From Diphasiastrum complanatum (Eukaryota; Streptophyta; Lycopodiopsida; Lycopodiales; Lycopodiaceae): a stretch of DNA of 64,000 nucleotides. Below, in pieces: positions 9,786 to 21,144 of this stretch (position 1 is the stretch's first letter; every line of letters starts with the position of its first letter). The stretch lies in NCBI GenBank assembly GCA_029204225.1, contig CM055101.1, positions 7,676,931 through 7,740,930 of the forward strand. The letters run 5' to 3'. The translations under genes and the position numbers were made by a program. The notes below the pieces were generated by a model. It searched no databases. It was not told where the DNA came from and saw nothing but the letters and a program-made list of their open reading frames with translations.

Positions 9786-10867
9786 TGAGACCGGATATCT
9801 ATACCACGTGAGGACAGAGATACAACAGAAGAGAAAGCTAGATTATCTCGCGTGATGGTGACACTGAAAACTCTGAGGGTGATATCGCTACGATGCGAGA
9901 GAGTAGCAAAGTCAGGCGGGGAGAGAAAGAGGCTCGCGTGCTAGCGATACTGGGAGAGTCAGGCTGATATCGCTACGATGCGAGAGGGTGTAAGGAACAT
10001 GCCTAGGGATGAGGTCGCTCGCGTGATGGCGATATCACGAAAGCAAGTTGTATGGAAGCAATCAAACGTGAAAGCAAATTACACGAAAACCTATACAATC
10101 CCCGAGAATGGACTTATATAGGGAAAAAAAGTTGGCAAGTGTGAATACTTGCGACACATGGCCCAATCAGTAACTGACATGTGGAACCACATGTCTGTAT
10201 ACACACGTGTGAAACTGCACATCTGGATCAACAGTGCAAGATCCCACATATGGACATGTGGCCGAATGGATCAGCGACATGTATTTTTGCACGTGTGGGC
10301 ATGTGGCCCAATCAGTACCTGACGTGTGGAACTACACATCTGTATCCGCACGTGTGAAATTGCATGTACGGGCAACATGTGTGGGACTTGCACGCGTGAC
10401 CACATGGTCGAATGGTTTGGTGACGTGTGTTCTAGCATGTATTAGCTTGCACATGTGGGCACGTGGCCAAATGGCAGATTGACGTGTATTGTAGCATGTG
10501 TGGTCTCGCACATGTGGACGGTTATATTACGCGTCATAGATCTGATCCGTTGTTGGATTGATGCACATACGGCTTGGATTTTATTGGTTTTAGCTATATA
10601 AATGTTGTTTGATCAGTTAAAACCTTTTGCTAAGTTTTGGATTTTCACTCCCTGTAGCTCTTGGTGTGTCACCACTACTAGTTCTTTGTAGTATCGCTAC
10701 CACGCGATAATCTATTTCAGATTCTAGATGATCTTGGATCCCTCGCGTCGTTCCGATATCCGATCATTCACCAATATCGCCATCAGGCAAGGATTGCTTG
10801 ATTGTCTTCTAACTCCCTGCCACCCCGCGTCGTAGCGATACTCGGCCCTATTGGTCATGCTTTCAAG
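9786..10867. promoter_or_regulatory. divergent spacer with candidate promoter for the plus-strand gene
   Basis: The spacer lies between the divergent starts at 9785 (minus) and 10868 (plus). A TATATAAAT box-like sequence at about 10594-10603 lies some 270 bp upstream of the plus ATG, with a pyrimidine-rich stretch after it. Near both gene starts are repeated words: GATATCGCTACGATGCGAGAG twice (about 9881 and 9965), CTCGCGTGATGG twice (about 9848 and 10018), and related GTATCGCTACCACGCG and CGTCGTAGCGATACTC at about 10690-10850. The function is inferred from position only. Confidence 0.4.
10137..10520. repeat. degenerate tandem repeats rich in CACGTG/CACATGTG palindromes
   Basis: Units alternate the phrases CATGTGGCCCAATCAGTACC, GACGTGTGGAACTACACATC and CACGTGTGAAA. 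The clearest pair lies about 145 bp apart (10157 and 10302), with three more related half-units to 10520. CACGTG is the core of plant G-box elements. Open frames across it are by-products of the repeat. Confidence 0.75.
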
Positions 10868-12345
10868 ATGGCCGCCTCATCTTCTAATAATTTTGATTCT
10901 GCATTGCACACCTTCCTCGTTGAATCTGGTGTTGGTAACCACATAGGTCACTATAAGACGTATTTCAATATGTCTTTTGATATTGAGAGGTCTGGATCAG
11001 TATGTAAATCCTATTTTCCAGCATTGTATAAATAGTATTATGATAGTCTGAATCAGTCTATGTTGATAATAGATAATCTACGATTCATCCATTTCCATGA
11101 CCTGGTACTTGCCCAACCATTTTCAAAGCAAAGCCACAACCGACGATTCACGAAAATAGTGAGTGATTTTAAACGTGTGGTCCATTGTGACCAGCACAAT
11201 CGATGATGTCGCTTTTTGTAGGAAGGCATGGGCTTTGTGTTTTATCTTTCTGCTCTTGTTCTTGAGGAGGTAGAAACTTCGAGGCTAAGCATTGAGGGTG
11301 TCTCATCATCAACTAATTCTATGATATCAGAGTCAGCTATTGTTGATGACGCCTTGGGTGCTGACGAGGAGGCAAGATTGGCAGCAATGTACGACCTAGT
11401 CGAGTCTCGTGCATTGTCCATTTCTTCCTTATCTGACATGAATCCATATGACAAAACCAGGACTCTCCTCGATTTGTCGGTGCATTACATTAATAGTGTC
11501 GCATGACTCTCCCTGAATGATGTTGGATGTGTTCTTAATCTGAGGGAGGACAAAATATTATCAATTTTGTCTAATTTCATCAAAGAATTTGGGGACTTCA
11601 TAGATCTCGATGGTGTGATGATCTACGTGCTTCTATTGATTACAAAGACGAAGATGAATGGCTGGATGAGACTAAAGCCCTGCAGTCAATCATGTCTGAA
11701 AGTAGGGCATACCAGACAAATTTGCCCTATGAGGAGGATTTTTTGAGAATCCGAAGTATATATGTGTCACAGTCTTCGGAAACTAATCCATCCACTGCTT
11801 GTTGCGGGTCATGATCCACATACTGCTGCACTTATTCAAGCTGATGAGCGTGATCTGGTACGTAAATTAGGTTTTATTTGAATGAGTTTTTTATTCAAAT
11901 ATGGTTATTTTATTTTTTAAGATATGTGACCTTTGTTCGTATTTTACAGACTGTTGTGGAGGTGGATGCCTTTGCAACAAGGCATGGATATTTGAGGGAA
12001 GGCCAGAGATCACGACAAAGGGATTCATCCCTGTCCAATTATTTGAAGTGCTTTGTAAATAAAAAGATTTGCATTCATCATAGCAAATTTTCTTCAGATG
12101 TTGCGACAATAATAATGGCAATTAAAGCGTTATCCTATTTCTCGAACGGGCGTAAATACCCTCCGAATACATATAAAATTATTTTTGCGAAGAGAGACAT
12201 TGTCATAAAATTATTTGGCTATGTAGCTGAGGAAGTTCCGAAAAGGTCTTCCTCCTTAGCTATTTTCTCTGGATACATTGACTTGAGCAAAAGAAGATCC
12301 ATTGATTTTCTAGATCCATATGATAGAATTTTTTTTTTTTCATGA
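10868..12345 (+). pseudogene. unrecognised spliced gene remnant, divergent from the H3/Ulp1 gene
   Basis: Exon 1 from ATG 10868 (AAGATGG context; MAASSSNNFDSALHTFLVES) runs to about 10999, where the donor appears to have lost a G (TCAGTATGT). A middle exon (about 11066-11158) ends at a consensus GTGAGT. The next exon starts after TTTTTGTAG at 11221 (EGMGFVFYLSALVLEEVETS) and is open to 11506; coding character then continues with stops and one frameshift to about 11870 (DYKDEDEWLDETKALQSIMS). The last exon starts after TATTTTACAG at 11949 (TVVEVDAFATRHGYLREGQR) and runs to the TGA at 12345 via VATIIMAIKALSYFSNGRKY. No known domain recognised. Its position opposite the H3/Ulp1 gene suggests co-inheritance, perhaps as genes of one mobile element. 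Confidence 0.45.
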
Positions 12346-12696
12346 CCACACAACAAAGCTGATCATTAAATACAAAGAGAAACAATCATTTTGCCTTGCA
12401 TTGTACTTGAAATGATGCGATATAATACATATATTTTTTTCGTCTAATATCATGAAAATTACTATGGGTTGAGTCTTGCATCAATATTATTTTCGTCTAT
12501 AAATTTGCACGTCTTTATAAATTTCTGATAATTTGTTGATCTAGTTTTATATCGGATTTGAATACGCCTGTAGAACCATTGAAATAGCTGGATGATGTAA
12601 CTATTTTTTTGAGATGTTCCACCGTGTTGTGTATTTCGATGAAATGCTGCTCTGGCTTGCCAATGCGATTTCTCCATTCCTTGTAATGACACAGTT

Positions 12697-13403
12697 CCTA
12701 AAGCTTGAGCATTCTTTCCCCCTGTTATCTTTCACATAATTACTTCTTATCATTTGTGCGAATACGCTCTGTATGATCTGTGATTGATTGTGATACTGTT
12801 CTGTTTGCGTCACACACATTTCTTACGTTATATAGAATTTCAGTTACTCTAAAATGGATTTTCAGGCGACACCAGCAAGTAACAATTCTGACTAATATGT
12901 GCAGGGAATTAGCTGAAGTTGTTAAGCATAACCTTTAGCAGAACTTCCTTTAAACTCTAAATGAGCTATGTGTTCAGATAATGAGATTGTTTGATGTTTC
13001 AATTTGTTTGCTTTCTATGATAAGAACTAATCCTCTGTGTTTGATTAAGAAGAATCCTTAGCCAATGTGATTCTGCTTCATGAATCTATTTGCTAGTTGC
13101 GTTCTGACTGTTTGCCTGATGTCTGAAGAGCCTGGAAGATAAAGTAATCTTTACAATTGCAGACCTTGACCAAATGTTTCATCTTTGGTGTTCCTAGATG
13201 CCAATTTACCCAAATATCTTTGGATAACCAGTTATGTCGCTATAGTATTCATTGTGAATTTTATGCATTCTAGTCTGTTTACCATCATACATATATTTAC
13301 CATGCAAAGGATGAGATTATTCTCTCTCTTGGGGAACGATCAAATTTTTTATGCTATGTAATTCATCGCTTTTGTGGAAATCCATAACAACTAGGCCATC
13401 ACA
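12697..13403 (+). repeat. gypsy 5' LTR (recognisable part)
   Basis: This is the reverse complement of a long stretch of the LTR at 36408-37428: for example CAAATGATAAGAAGTAA there, and the matching ATTACTTCTTATCATTTG here at about 12738. It ends GGCCATCACA directly before a gypsy-type primer binding site, which fixes its role as the 5' LTR of the element that follows. The outer part (before 12697) is too diverged to follow. Confidence 0.85.
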
Positions 13404-13426
13404 TAATTTGACGCCGTTGCCGGGGA
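13404..13426 (+). promoter_or_regulatory. gypsy primer binding site
   Basis: TAATTTGACGCCGTTGCCGG closely matches the TTTGGCGCCGTTGCCGGGGA sequence found just after the 5' LTR in many plant Ty3/gypsy elements, and differs from the TGGTATCAGAGC sites of the copia elements here. The leader at 13430-13640 holds a partial duplication of ACGATTAGAAG..AGGAAGTCTAGAG. Confidence 0.8.
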
Positions 13427-13636
13427 GATGAATTTCACCTTTTGCGATATTTTTAAGTGTATTACATCTACGAATCTTTCTCATGTAATGCATGCCAAGA
13501 ACATACCCTCAAGCAACTATTGAACAGAAACGATTAGAAGTCTAGGAAGTCTAGAGCATGCACAACGATTAGAAGCATATAGGAAGTCTAGAGATTTGTA
13601 TTTGCAGAATTTGCAAAACTCACCAGTTAGAGCAGA

Positions 13637-14119
13637 TTGACTCCTAAAGCATTTAATGATATTCTAAATGCTACTACAACATTTGTAGATTCATTTGAAG
13701 AAAGATGCGTTGAAACACCAACTTCTACAAATTCACCTGAATCAGATTCGTCTGATTCTACTTCTGAACCAAGTTCAGAATGTTTGTTTGAGCGAAGTTT
13801 AGATTTGGATCTTCCAAGTTCATCTAGTTCACCACCATTTGTCAATATGGCTAATCCAGCGCCACCCACATCTACAAAAATCAGATACGATTTCTTTAAG
13901 GGATCATCATCTGAAGATGCAGATAGTTATTTGTCGCAATTTGAAGCAGACGGACGAGGATAAAGTTAGAATTTTTCTAGGTCTTCTTCGAAAGCAGGCT
14001 AGGATTTGGTAAAGTCAATTAGTACCAAAAACAGTTAATACTTGGACTGCTTTAAAAGTAGCATTCCTTAAACATTTTAGAGAAATAGCCACTAGAAGAA
14101 GAAGAAGATTACCTTCAGA
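13637..14119 (+). pseudogene. gypsy gag
   Basis: An acidic Ser-rich leader (13637-13850), then MANPAPPTSTKIRYDFFKG and DADSYLSQFEA, a stop at 13961-13963, and continuation in another frame (DKVRIFLGLLRKQARIW, TWTALKVAFLKHFREIA). These are the capsid-type motifs of plant gypsy Gag. No zinc knuckle is visible. Confidence 0.75.
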
Positions 14120-14125
14120 GACCAG

Positions 14126-15103
14126 ATGGAGACAACGACAAGAAAAAGTCATAAAAGAATTTCCATATCATGGGAAAAAGATAAGTACAAAGGTGAGACA
14201 CCTACATCTTCCTCGAGCTATACTTCGGAGAAAGAAGGGCTTCAGTCAGTAGGGACTGAGGAAGGGGAGAGGTTAGTTACACTAAGTATACCTGCATACA
14301 GTAATAGAGTAGAATATGTAGATAGAGGAGATTGTGGAGTTCCAGAAATTAGTGCGATCATAGGAGATCAGACCATAGATAGAATACTAATAGACTCAGA
14401 ATCCAGTATCAACTTAGTAACAAAAACAATGGTTAAAGAATTATGATTAAAAAACCAAATATAGCCTATCACTTATCACAAAATTTATTTAGCAGATGCG
14501 ACTAAATGTATACCACTAGGTGAGCTAAAAGGTATTAACATAGTTATAGAGACAGAGACGTTTGTTATGAATTTCCTTGTCATAAATCCAATAGATACAC
14601 CACCTTATTCAATATTATTTGGAAGACCATGGTTATATCAAACAAATGCCATTATAAATTGGTCTAGCAAAAAAATATTTTTTCCAGGTATTCTCACAAC
14701 CAGTCCAATAGGGGGTCACCTTTTGAGATGGGGTGAGGAGTTAGCTAGACCTGCTGAATCATGGATCAATTTCATAGAATGCTATGAGATTGACGAGGAA
14801 GAAGAAATATCGACAACATCTGAGTCAAGAGAAGTTCTGGGTGGAACTAGAGCAAGTCTAATCGAGGGGATGGTAGATAAGACAGATTATGTAGAAATAG
14901 AAATTAATAAAGGTAAGACTTTGAATCTATATAAACACCAATCGGACCAGGATCGTGAAGAGTATATATTGCTTCTTCAAAAATACCAAAACGTGTTTGC
15001 TTGGTCGATGGATGATTTAATAGGAATACCGATTAAATGGGACGAACATAGGATAGATCTTATTCAGGGAACAATACTGTTAGACAACGTCAATATAGAT
15101 TGA
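14126..15103 (+). pseudogene. gypsy protease and protease-RT linker
   Basis: The retropepsin core reads RILIDSESSINLVTK. The catalytic DSG triad is DSE here (Gly to Glu), which should inactivate it. A stop follows at 14444-14446. The downstream flap and C-terminal motif (YSILFGRPWLYQTNAIINW) is intact at 14598-14656. The linker to RT (DREEYILLLQKYQNVFAWS) is typical of plant gypsy. Confidence 0.85.
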
Positions 15104-16440
15104 ATCCAAAGTACTCCTTATAAGTAAAAGATGAATTAGATAGATGTCTTAGAGCGGGTATTATATATCCTAAGCAGTGAGTGGGTGTCACCAATAGTTA
15201 TAGTACTTAAGAAGAAGACGGGCAAGATTAGAGTTTGTCAAGATTTTAGGAAACTAAATGCTGCTACAACAAAGAATTATCATCCTCTGCCGTATACAGA
15301 TACCATTCTTGACCAGGTAGCTGGACATGCACGTTATAGCTTTTTAGATGGATTCTTAGGTTATAACCATTATAAAAGAGGAAGATAGACCGAAAACTAC
15401 TTTCACTACTGATTGGGAGACGTACGCGTATATGTGAATGCCCCTTTGGTCTTTGTAATGCACTTGCCACATTCCAATGTATGATGACAAATATTTTTCA
15501 AAATTTTTTAAGAAAGGTTTTAGAAATTTTCATGGATGACTTTTGTGTCTATTCATCAACTAAAAACCATTTAGATGCATTAGAGAAAACATTGAGAAGA
15601 TGTTAAGAGATATCTCTTAAACTGCATCCAGCTAAGTGTTACTTTGGGATGAGGGAAGGCATCCTTTTAGGGCATAAAATTTCGAAGGATGGTATACAAG
15701 CCGACATCGAAAAAATAAAAACGATTTTAGAATGATTAGAACCAAGCAATCTAAGAGAGCTTAGAGGTTTTCTAGGACATGTAGGTTACTATCGGAGGAT
15801 AATTAAAGATTATGCTATAATAGTAACTTCTTTAACAAGTTTACTAAAAAACATCTGTTGAGTACCATTGGACACAAGACCATCAACAAGCTTTTGATCA
15901 ATTGAAACAGTCATTAGCAGAAGCCACTGGGGTTAGACCTCCAAATTGGGCTAAAAAATTCCATGTATATGTAGACACATCATCGTTTGTAATAGGTGTA
16001 GTGCTTAGTCAGAAAGATGACCAGAATATAGATTATCCAATTTACTATGTGGGAAGGCAACTCACTGCATCAGAAAAGAATTATTCCGCTACAAAGCGAG
16101 AAGCACTAGGGATGATTTATTCAGTAACAAATTTAGACATTACCTTTTAGGATACCCTTTTGTTTTTCACGTAGATCACTATGCATTAAAACATTTACTG
16201 AATAAACCTGATCTTCCGGGTAGAATAGCTAGATGGGTATTATTATTAAATGAGTTTAATCATGAAGTAGAATTAAGAAGAGACAAGGATCATCAAAATG
16301 CTGATTATATATCCCGCCTCCAAACAAAAAATCAATTAGAACCCATTTCTGATGAATTTCCAGATGAACATATAATGCGTATTCAATCAAAAATATCAAT
16401 TTATATGGACGTTATTAATTTCTTACAGGACCAGATATAT
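15104..16440 (+). pseudogene. gypsy reverse transcriptase and RNase H
   Basis: RT begins around 15170 (WVSPIVIVLKKKTGKIRVCQ, DFRKLNAATTKNYHPLPY, ARYSFLDGF) and is shattered by at least four frameshifts between 15380 and 15890. The RNase H start is clear at 15902-16150 (FHVYVDTSSFVIGVVLSQ, ATKREALGMIYS) and continues in another frame to about 16330 with the usual tether (KDHQNADYISRLQ). Non-functional. Confidence 0.85.
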
Positions 16441-16515
16441 CCTGAACATTTTAATAAATAGCAAAAAACAGTTTTTCTTTCTAAGGTAGGATCTTATACG
16501 ATTGTAAATAGTATA

Positions 16516-17465
16516 TTGTATAAATTAGGAACTGACGATAGTCTCCACCGATGTTTAAAACCAACCGAGACAACCGCTATAATAATTGCATTACATGAGG
16601 AAAATTCGGGGGGTCAATATGCTCTTAAAAAAACTGCAAAAAAGATTTTCAATGCTAAATATTGGTGGCCTACCATCTATAGAGATGTTAAATTATTCAT
16701 TAAAAAATGTGATGCATGCCAGAGGATGGGGAAACCCAGCTTTGCAACACATTGGCCGCTTACTCCAATTATCCCCTTTGCACCCTTTGAGAAGTGGGAG
16801 TAATTTTTTAGGACCTATCAAAACGATCACGCATAAAACTTGCCGTCGTTACATACTCGTTGTCACGGACTATGCTACCAAGATGGTAGAGGCCGAAGCC
16901 ACAATTAAGAACGATGCTAAGACTGTAGCAAAGTTTTTATTCCAAAACATTATCACGCGATATGGTTGTCCCTTAGAACTTGTTAGCGATAGGGGAACCT
17001 ATTTCCTTAATCAGACCATTGAAGCCATGTTGTCATATTTTTCTATTACACATCGCCAAACCACTCCGTATAATCCAGAAGCAAATGGGCTTACGGAACG
17101 AGCAAATGGAATTCTATGTAAAATTTTGAATAAAGTAACGAAAACACATTCTTCTGATTGGGATCAAAAGTTACCGTCTGTCTTATGGGCATATAGAATT
17201 GCTAAAAAGATTACAACTAGACAGACTCCATACTATCTTGTGTATGGAATGCATCCCATACTACCAATAGAATTTGAAGTTCCGACATTTCGCATTAGTA
17301 ATGAAGAGCAAATGGATGAACACGATAGTCTCCGGAAGCAGATGATTTCTTTGACGTAACTGGAAGAGGATCGTCGTCTTTCATTAATCGAGACTGAATG
17401 AGTTCAGAGTAAAAGAAAAGAAATTTTTAATCAATCCATTAAGAAAATAAAAATTAAACAAGAGG
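16516..17465 (+). pseudogene. gypsy integrase
   Basis: Zinc-binding H2C2 module: HEENSGGQYALKKTAKKIF, then YWWPTIYRDV and CDACQRMGKP (to about 16740). A one-base slip at about 16800 precedes the catalytic core. Core residues of the DDE triad are visible in VVTDYATKMVEAEA, VSDRGTYFLN and the Glu in NPEANGLTERANGIL. The C-terminal part (VLWAYRIAKK, YLVYGMHPILPIEFEVP) ends at TGA 17357-17359, with degraded coding to about 17465, where the element is cut off. No chromodomain or 3' LTR follows. Confidence 0.88.
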
Positions 17466-17756
17466 ACTAAAATCCAGATTTCTGATGCGGAAGAACCAGC
17501 ACAAGGCCAAGATCAGGAGACACAAACAGATGAGCCAACATCGGTTATGTCAGAAAAGGCCATCCAAACAAATACCATCTGCAGGCAAGTCCAGAAGGAT
17601 CAGGAGACACAAACCGAATCCAAGGAGGCTGTAGAGGTACAAACTATTGAAGACCAACCTGAGGCGTTAAGCATCATTCCATATCAAGCTCAAGCGTCAC
17701 TAAGTGGAGCAGTTGTAAAGAAAAACAAGATTGTGTACTCACTACTAAGGTCATAA
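17466..17756 (+). CDS. ORF with repeated Q-T motifs between two integrase fragments
   Basis: A 97-codon open frame lies between the truncated integrase above and another integrase tail below. It holds four spaced motifs: DQETQTD, KAIQTNT, DQETQTE and VEVQTIE, with 14, 15 and 10 residues between successive Gln of the Q-T pairs. The product is acidic and probably disordered. It resembles no Gag, protease, RT or integrase motif I know and may be an accessory segment brought in by the deletion that joined the two elements. Spaced TQT motifs are typical ligands of dynein light chain LC8; that link is a guess. Confidence 0.4.
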   Translation, partial: TKIQISDAEEPAQGQDQETQTDEPTSVMSEKAIQTNTICRQVQKDQETQTESKEAVEVQTIEDQPEALSIIPYQAQASLSGAVVKKNKIVYSLLRS

Positions 17757-17765
17757 TTTCAGAAA

Positions 17766-18245
17766 TAAGATTCTCTGCACCATTATGACAAAGACAGTTG
17801 AAGCGAGTCAGTCTGATTGGGAACATAAACTGTATGCAGCATTATGGACATTCAGAATTGCTTACAAAAATAGTACAAATCAAACAGCCTTTCAACTGGT
17901 CTATGGTCAAGATGCTATCATGCCGATTGAATTTTTAATCCCATCTTTATGCATAGCGGCAATAGAACGGTTAAATGATGATAAGTCTTTACAACTACGT
18001 CATGAAGCATTCGTTGATTGCACAAAAAGGATCTGAAAGCAAGAAATCTTGTATTGATGTACAAAACCAAGCTGATCAAGGGAAAATTGAGGTTTACCGG
18101 TGAAGGCCCATAAAAAGTGAAGGAAATTCTGAACTATGGCAGATTAATTCTTGAGCACTTGGATGGAAAACGATTTAATACTTTGGTAAATGGCAGCCGA
18201 TTACGCAAGTTTTTGCAGCTGGCTCCGCCAGATCAACAAGCCTGA
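17766..18245 (+). pseudogene. second gypsy integrase C-terminal fragment
   Basis: Starts abruptly inside the integrase core at TKTVEASQSDWEHKLYAALW (17788), then FRIAYKNSTNQTAFQLVYGQ and DAIMPIEFLIPSL, a stop at 18034-18036, and degraded sequence with GRLILEHLDGKRFNTLVNGS and RLRKFLQLAPPD near 18150-18240. Compared with the preceding integrase it is a different gypsy lineage, so two elements are fused here. Confidence 0.8.
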
Positions 18246-18955
18246 TCTCAAAGATTTTTTTAGTTTATTTGTTTTTCAATTTCTTGTTTTCAATATTTCA
18301 TTTGTTCCGTTTTGTGTGAAAACTACAGTAAAAAAAAAAAAAAAAAAAAGAAAAGAATAACTAAGCAAAGATTGATGAGCAAAAGTCAGAGGAGTCATCA
18401 GCATGGAAAAAAAGGATGGACAGTATTTTTGATGAAAAATGACTTAGAAAATCAATGTTTGGGTCAGATTTGGCCTATACAGTATCAGAAACCTTCGCTG
18501 AGTCTCCAAACTGTACATCCACTTCAGATTTATCTAATTTGAGTTGGGCGAAGGTCCCTGTCCAAGAAAAATCCAGTTTTTGAGTCAGGCGAAGGATCAG
18601 TAATATGCCATTTTGGGAACCTTCGCCGAGCACCTTACCTTCATTATGAACCTTTGCTGACCTGCTAGATGGTCTTAAAATGTCAAAATTGGATTGGTCA
18701 TAGCCTCAGATCTTGGAAAAATGCATTTATGACAGTACCTGGACGAAGGACTCTCTTGGGCGAAGGTTCATCCTTCGCCAGCCCTGGAAAATGTTCTCTT
18801 GATAGGTTCAGATCCCCAGAGACCTTCGTCGAGATTTTTATAGCTTATTTTCACAGTATTGTACATGCCTGCAAATTTTGGTTCCGAATGATCAGCCAAA
18901 CTAGTATTCAATGTAATGGACCCACCAAATACTTAGAATTGGCTTTGCACAGGAA
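18246..18955. other. non-coding tail with GCGAAGGT/CCTTCGCC motifs
   Basis: A 20-bp poly-A (18330-18349) follows the integrase. Then CTTCGCC or its complement recurs several times (about 18548, 18586, 18626, 18752, 18775). Similar words occur at 33730-34200. It may be the LTR or untranslated region of a gypsy family; no termini were found. Confidence 0.35.
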
Positions 18956-18959
18956 CACA

Positions 18960-19206
18960 GATCATGCTACACAGTAACACAGACAGAAAATCACTCTCCT
19001 CAGCAAGCTCACATAGCAACTATATTTCTCAAAATGAAATTACACTGTACATATAGTTGTTCACTCAGGCAACCCATGCATGACCCAGGTTGCCGTTGGC
19101 GGGACGCGTGTCCCGTTGACTTGCCTCGTGGCGAGGCCAGCTGATCCTTATCCATTGATAGGACCCACAGTACAGTAACACAGTGATTCTAACTTTAATT
19201 CTAAAT
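18960..19206 (-). repeat. candidate copia 3' LTR fragment
   Basis: On the minus strand this follows the RNase H stop (19260) and a purine-rich TTTAAGGGAGAGA that could be the polypurine tract. It includes a GC-rich block at 19070-19140 with a near-palindrome around GGGACGCGTGTCCCG. Ends are not defined. Confidence 0.35.
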
Positions 19207-19259
19207 CTCTCCCTTAAAGTAGAGTCACTTTTTATACAGTCATATACATAGCTTTAAAG

Positions 19260-20325
19260 TCAACAAACTTTAAATACAGAAAGTTTTGATCTAAATTTAT
19301 CAAACTTTTCTCCAGTAAGTGGCTTAGTGAAAATATCAGCTAGTTGTTCTTCTGTGCTACAATGAACAACATGAATTTCACGACTCAGCAGCCTCTCACG
19401 TATGAAGTGATATTGAATCTCAATGTGTTTAGTTCTCGCATGGAACACTGGATTCTTTGCTAGCTGAATGCCACTCTGACTGTCACTATGTAAAGTCGTG
19501 GGATTTTTTTGCTGTATGCCAATTTCTTCCAAGATTTGTCTCAACCATATAGCTTCTTGTGCAGCACTACACATTGCCTTATACTCTGCTTCTGTGGTGG
19601 AAAGAGCAATTGTACTTTGCTTCTTACTAGACCAGGAAAAGCAATTACCACAAAACTGGAATATATATATCCTGTGGTGGATCTATGATCATCATAGTCA
19701 CCTCCCCAGTCCGCATCCACACAGCCACACAACTCAGGTAAACCATCATGCTTCCTGTAAATCAAGCCATACTCTAAAGTGCCTTTCACATAATGCAAAA
19801 TGAGTTTAGCTACTTTCCAATGCGTTTCCGTAGGTGCTGCCATAAACTGACTTACAATGCCAACAACATAGCATATATTTGGTCTAGTTGTGGTAAGGTA
19901 AATCAAGCTCCCTACTAGCTGTCTATATAGCGTAGCATCAAATGACTGTGAAAGCTTTTTACCTGGTTCAATAGGAGTGTTTACTGGTTTGCAATCCTGC
20001 AACCTAAACCTGTGCAACAACTCTTTGACATACTTCACCTGTGTTAAACCCACTTCATGTCCTTTTTGCCACACTTCTACTCCAAGGCAGTAATGCATCA
20101 GGCTGAGATCCGTCATCTCAAATTGTTCCATGAGGTCTTTCTTGATCATGTCTATCATCTCTTGATTATTTCCCGTAATAATCAAGTCATCAACATAAAG
20201 AGCAATCAAAGCAACCATACCATCAAAGCATAAGACATATAGATTTGGATCAGAATGTGTTCTCACCATCCCTTTTGAATGAAAGTAGGCATCAATCCTG
20301 CTATACCACGCACGTGGTGCTCACC
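19260..20325 (-). pseudogene. Ty1/copia reverse transcriptase C-terminus and RNase H
   Basis: Reading down from 20325: ARAWYSRIDAYFHSKG, the catalytic IALYVDDLIITGNN (YVDD intact), LSLMHYCLGVEVWQKG, the KPVNTPIEPGKKLSQ hinge, YRQLVGSLIYLTTTRPN, and the RNase H start VDADWGGDYDDHRSTTGYIY. A one-base slip near 19655 breaks the frame; the other frame gives MCSAAQEAIWLRQILEEIG, HARTKHIEIQYHFIRERL and ADIFTKPL to a stop at 19260. The 5' two thirds of the element are missing; at 20325 the sequence changes to unrelated DNA. Confidence 0.92.
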
Positions 20326-20439
20326 TCTGCTTCCACAAAGGGATAGTCTATGACCATTGGGGCTATCATTCCCATCACAACTGCCTAGGCCACCTCACCC
20401 CCACACACCGAAGCTACTTCACCAAACACTTAGTATTTC

Positions 20440-21144
20440 ATGGATATGTTCGATGATTTTGACCCCCTTGGGGTACCTGAAATTTTTGAAATGCCCTAGA
20501 GCCCTGCGCTCTTTGGACTCCAATCCCCTGGAAGAGAATTCGAACACATCTATGATACTACTGTTGGTATTGAAGACTCCAGCCAGCAATTGCAAGATGA
20601 AGAAGTCCCAACCACACTTCGGGTCGACCAAGCTGTGAAATCAATGAAGCAGTTCAACGCCACTGTGCTTGAGGGTTTTGAGGAAGAAGACATTTTTGAA
20701 GAAGAAGAAGTACCGACATCTATTTCACGCCAACCAAGGATAGTACCATCAGGTCCTCCTACTGCTGCCGCCTCCACAACAATAGAGTATGGTGATACTC
20801 TCGGTTTGGTCTCAAGCCTTGCGCAAGTGATCCAGTCTATGCTGGAGAAGAAAAAAAAAATGGAACAGAGAATTTCATACCTGGAATCAGAAAACATGCT
20901 CATGAGCTAGAAGGTTGTCCAGCTGGATCAAGACTTGAAGATTGCCAAACAACACGAAGACAAATCTGAAACTGAAAAGAAGATGGCCGAACAACAGGTT
21001 GATCGCTTGGAAGGATACGTCAGCTCCCTGCAAAACGCCCTAACAACTGCACAAAATTAGATGGACAAGGCCATGCAGGATGCAAAGCAACAAGTGCAAC
21101 TGCTAAAGGGTCAATTGCAGATGGTGGTGCAGGATCTGCAAATA
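20440..21144 (+). pseudogene. coiled-coil protein pseudogene
   Basis: One frame from ATG 20440 (MDMFDDFDPLGVPEIFEMP) reads through three stops (20497, 20908, 21058). The middle is acidic (FEEEDIFEEEEVP); the C-terminal half is heptad-like: IQSMLEKKKKMEQRISYLES, VVQLDQDLKIAKQ, KMAEQQVDRLEGYVSSLQNA and VQLLKGQLQMVVQDLQ. No family recognised. It is bounded by copia RT on the left and the 5S-derived repeat on the right. It could be a gypsy accessory or Gag-like coiled-coil protein, or a host gene piece. Confidence 0.5.

Noticed and set aside
10137-10520. CRISPR-like array
   Set aside because: Units are degenerate, have no constant spacer length, and the context is a plant nuclear genome.
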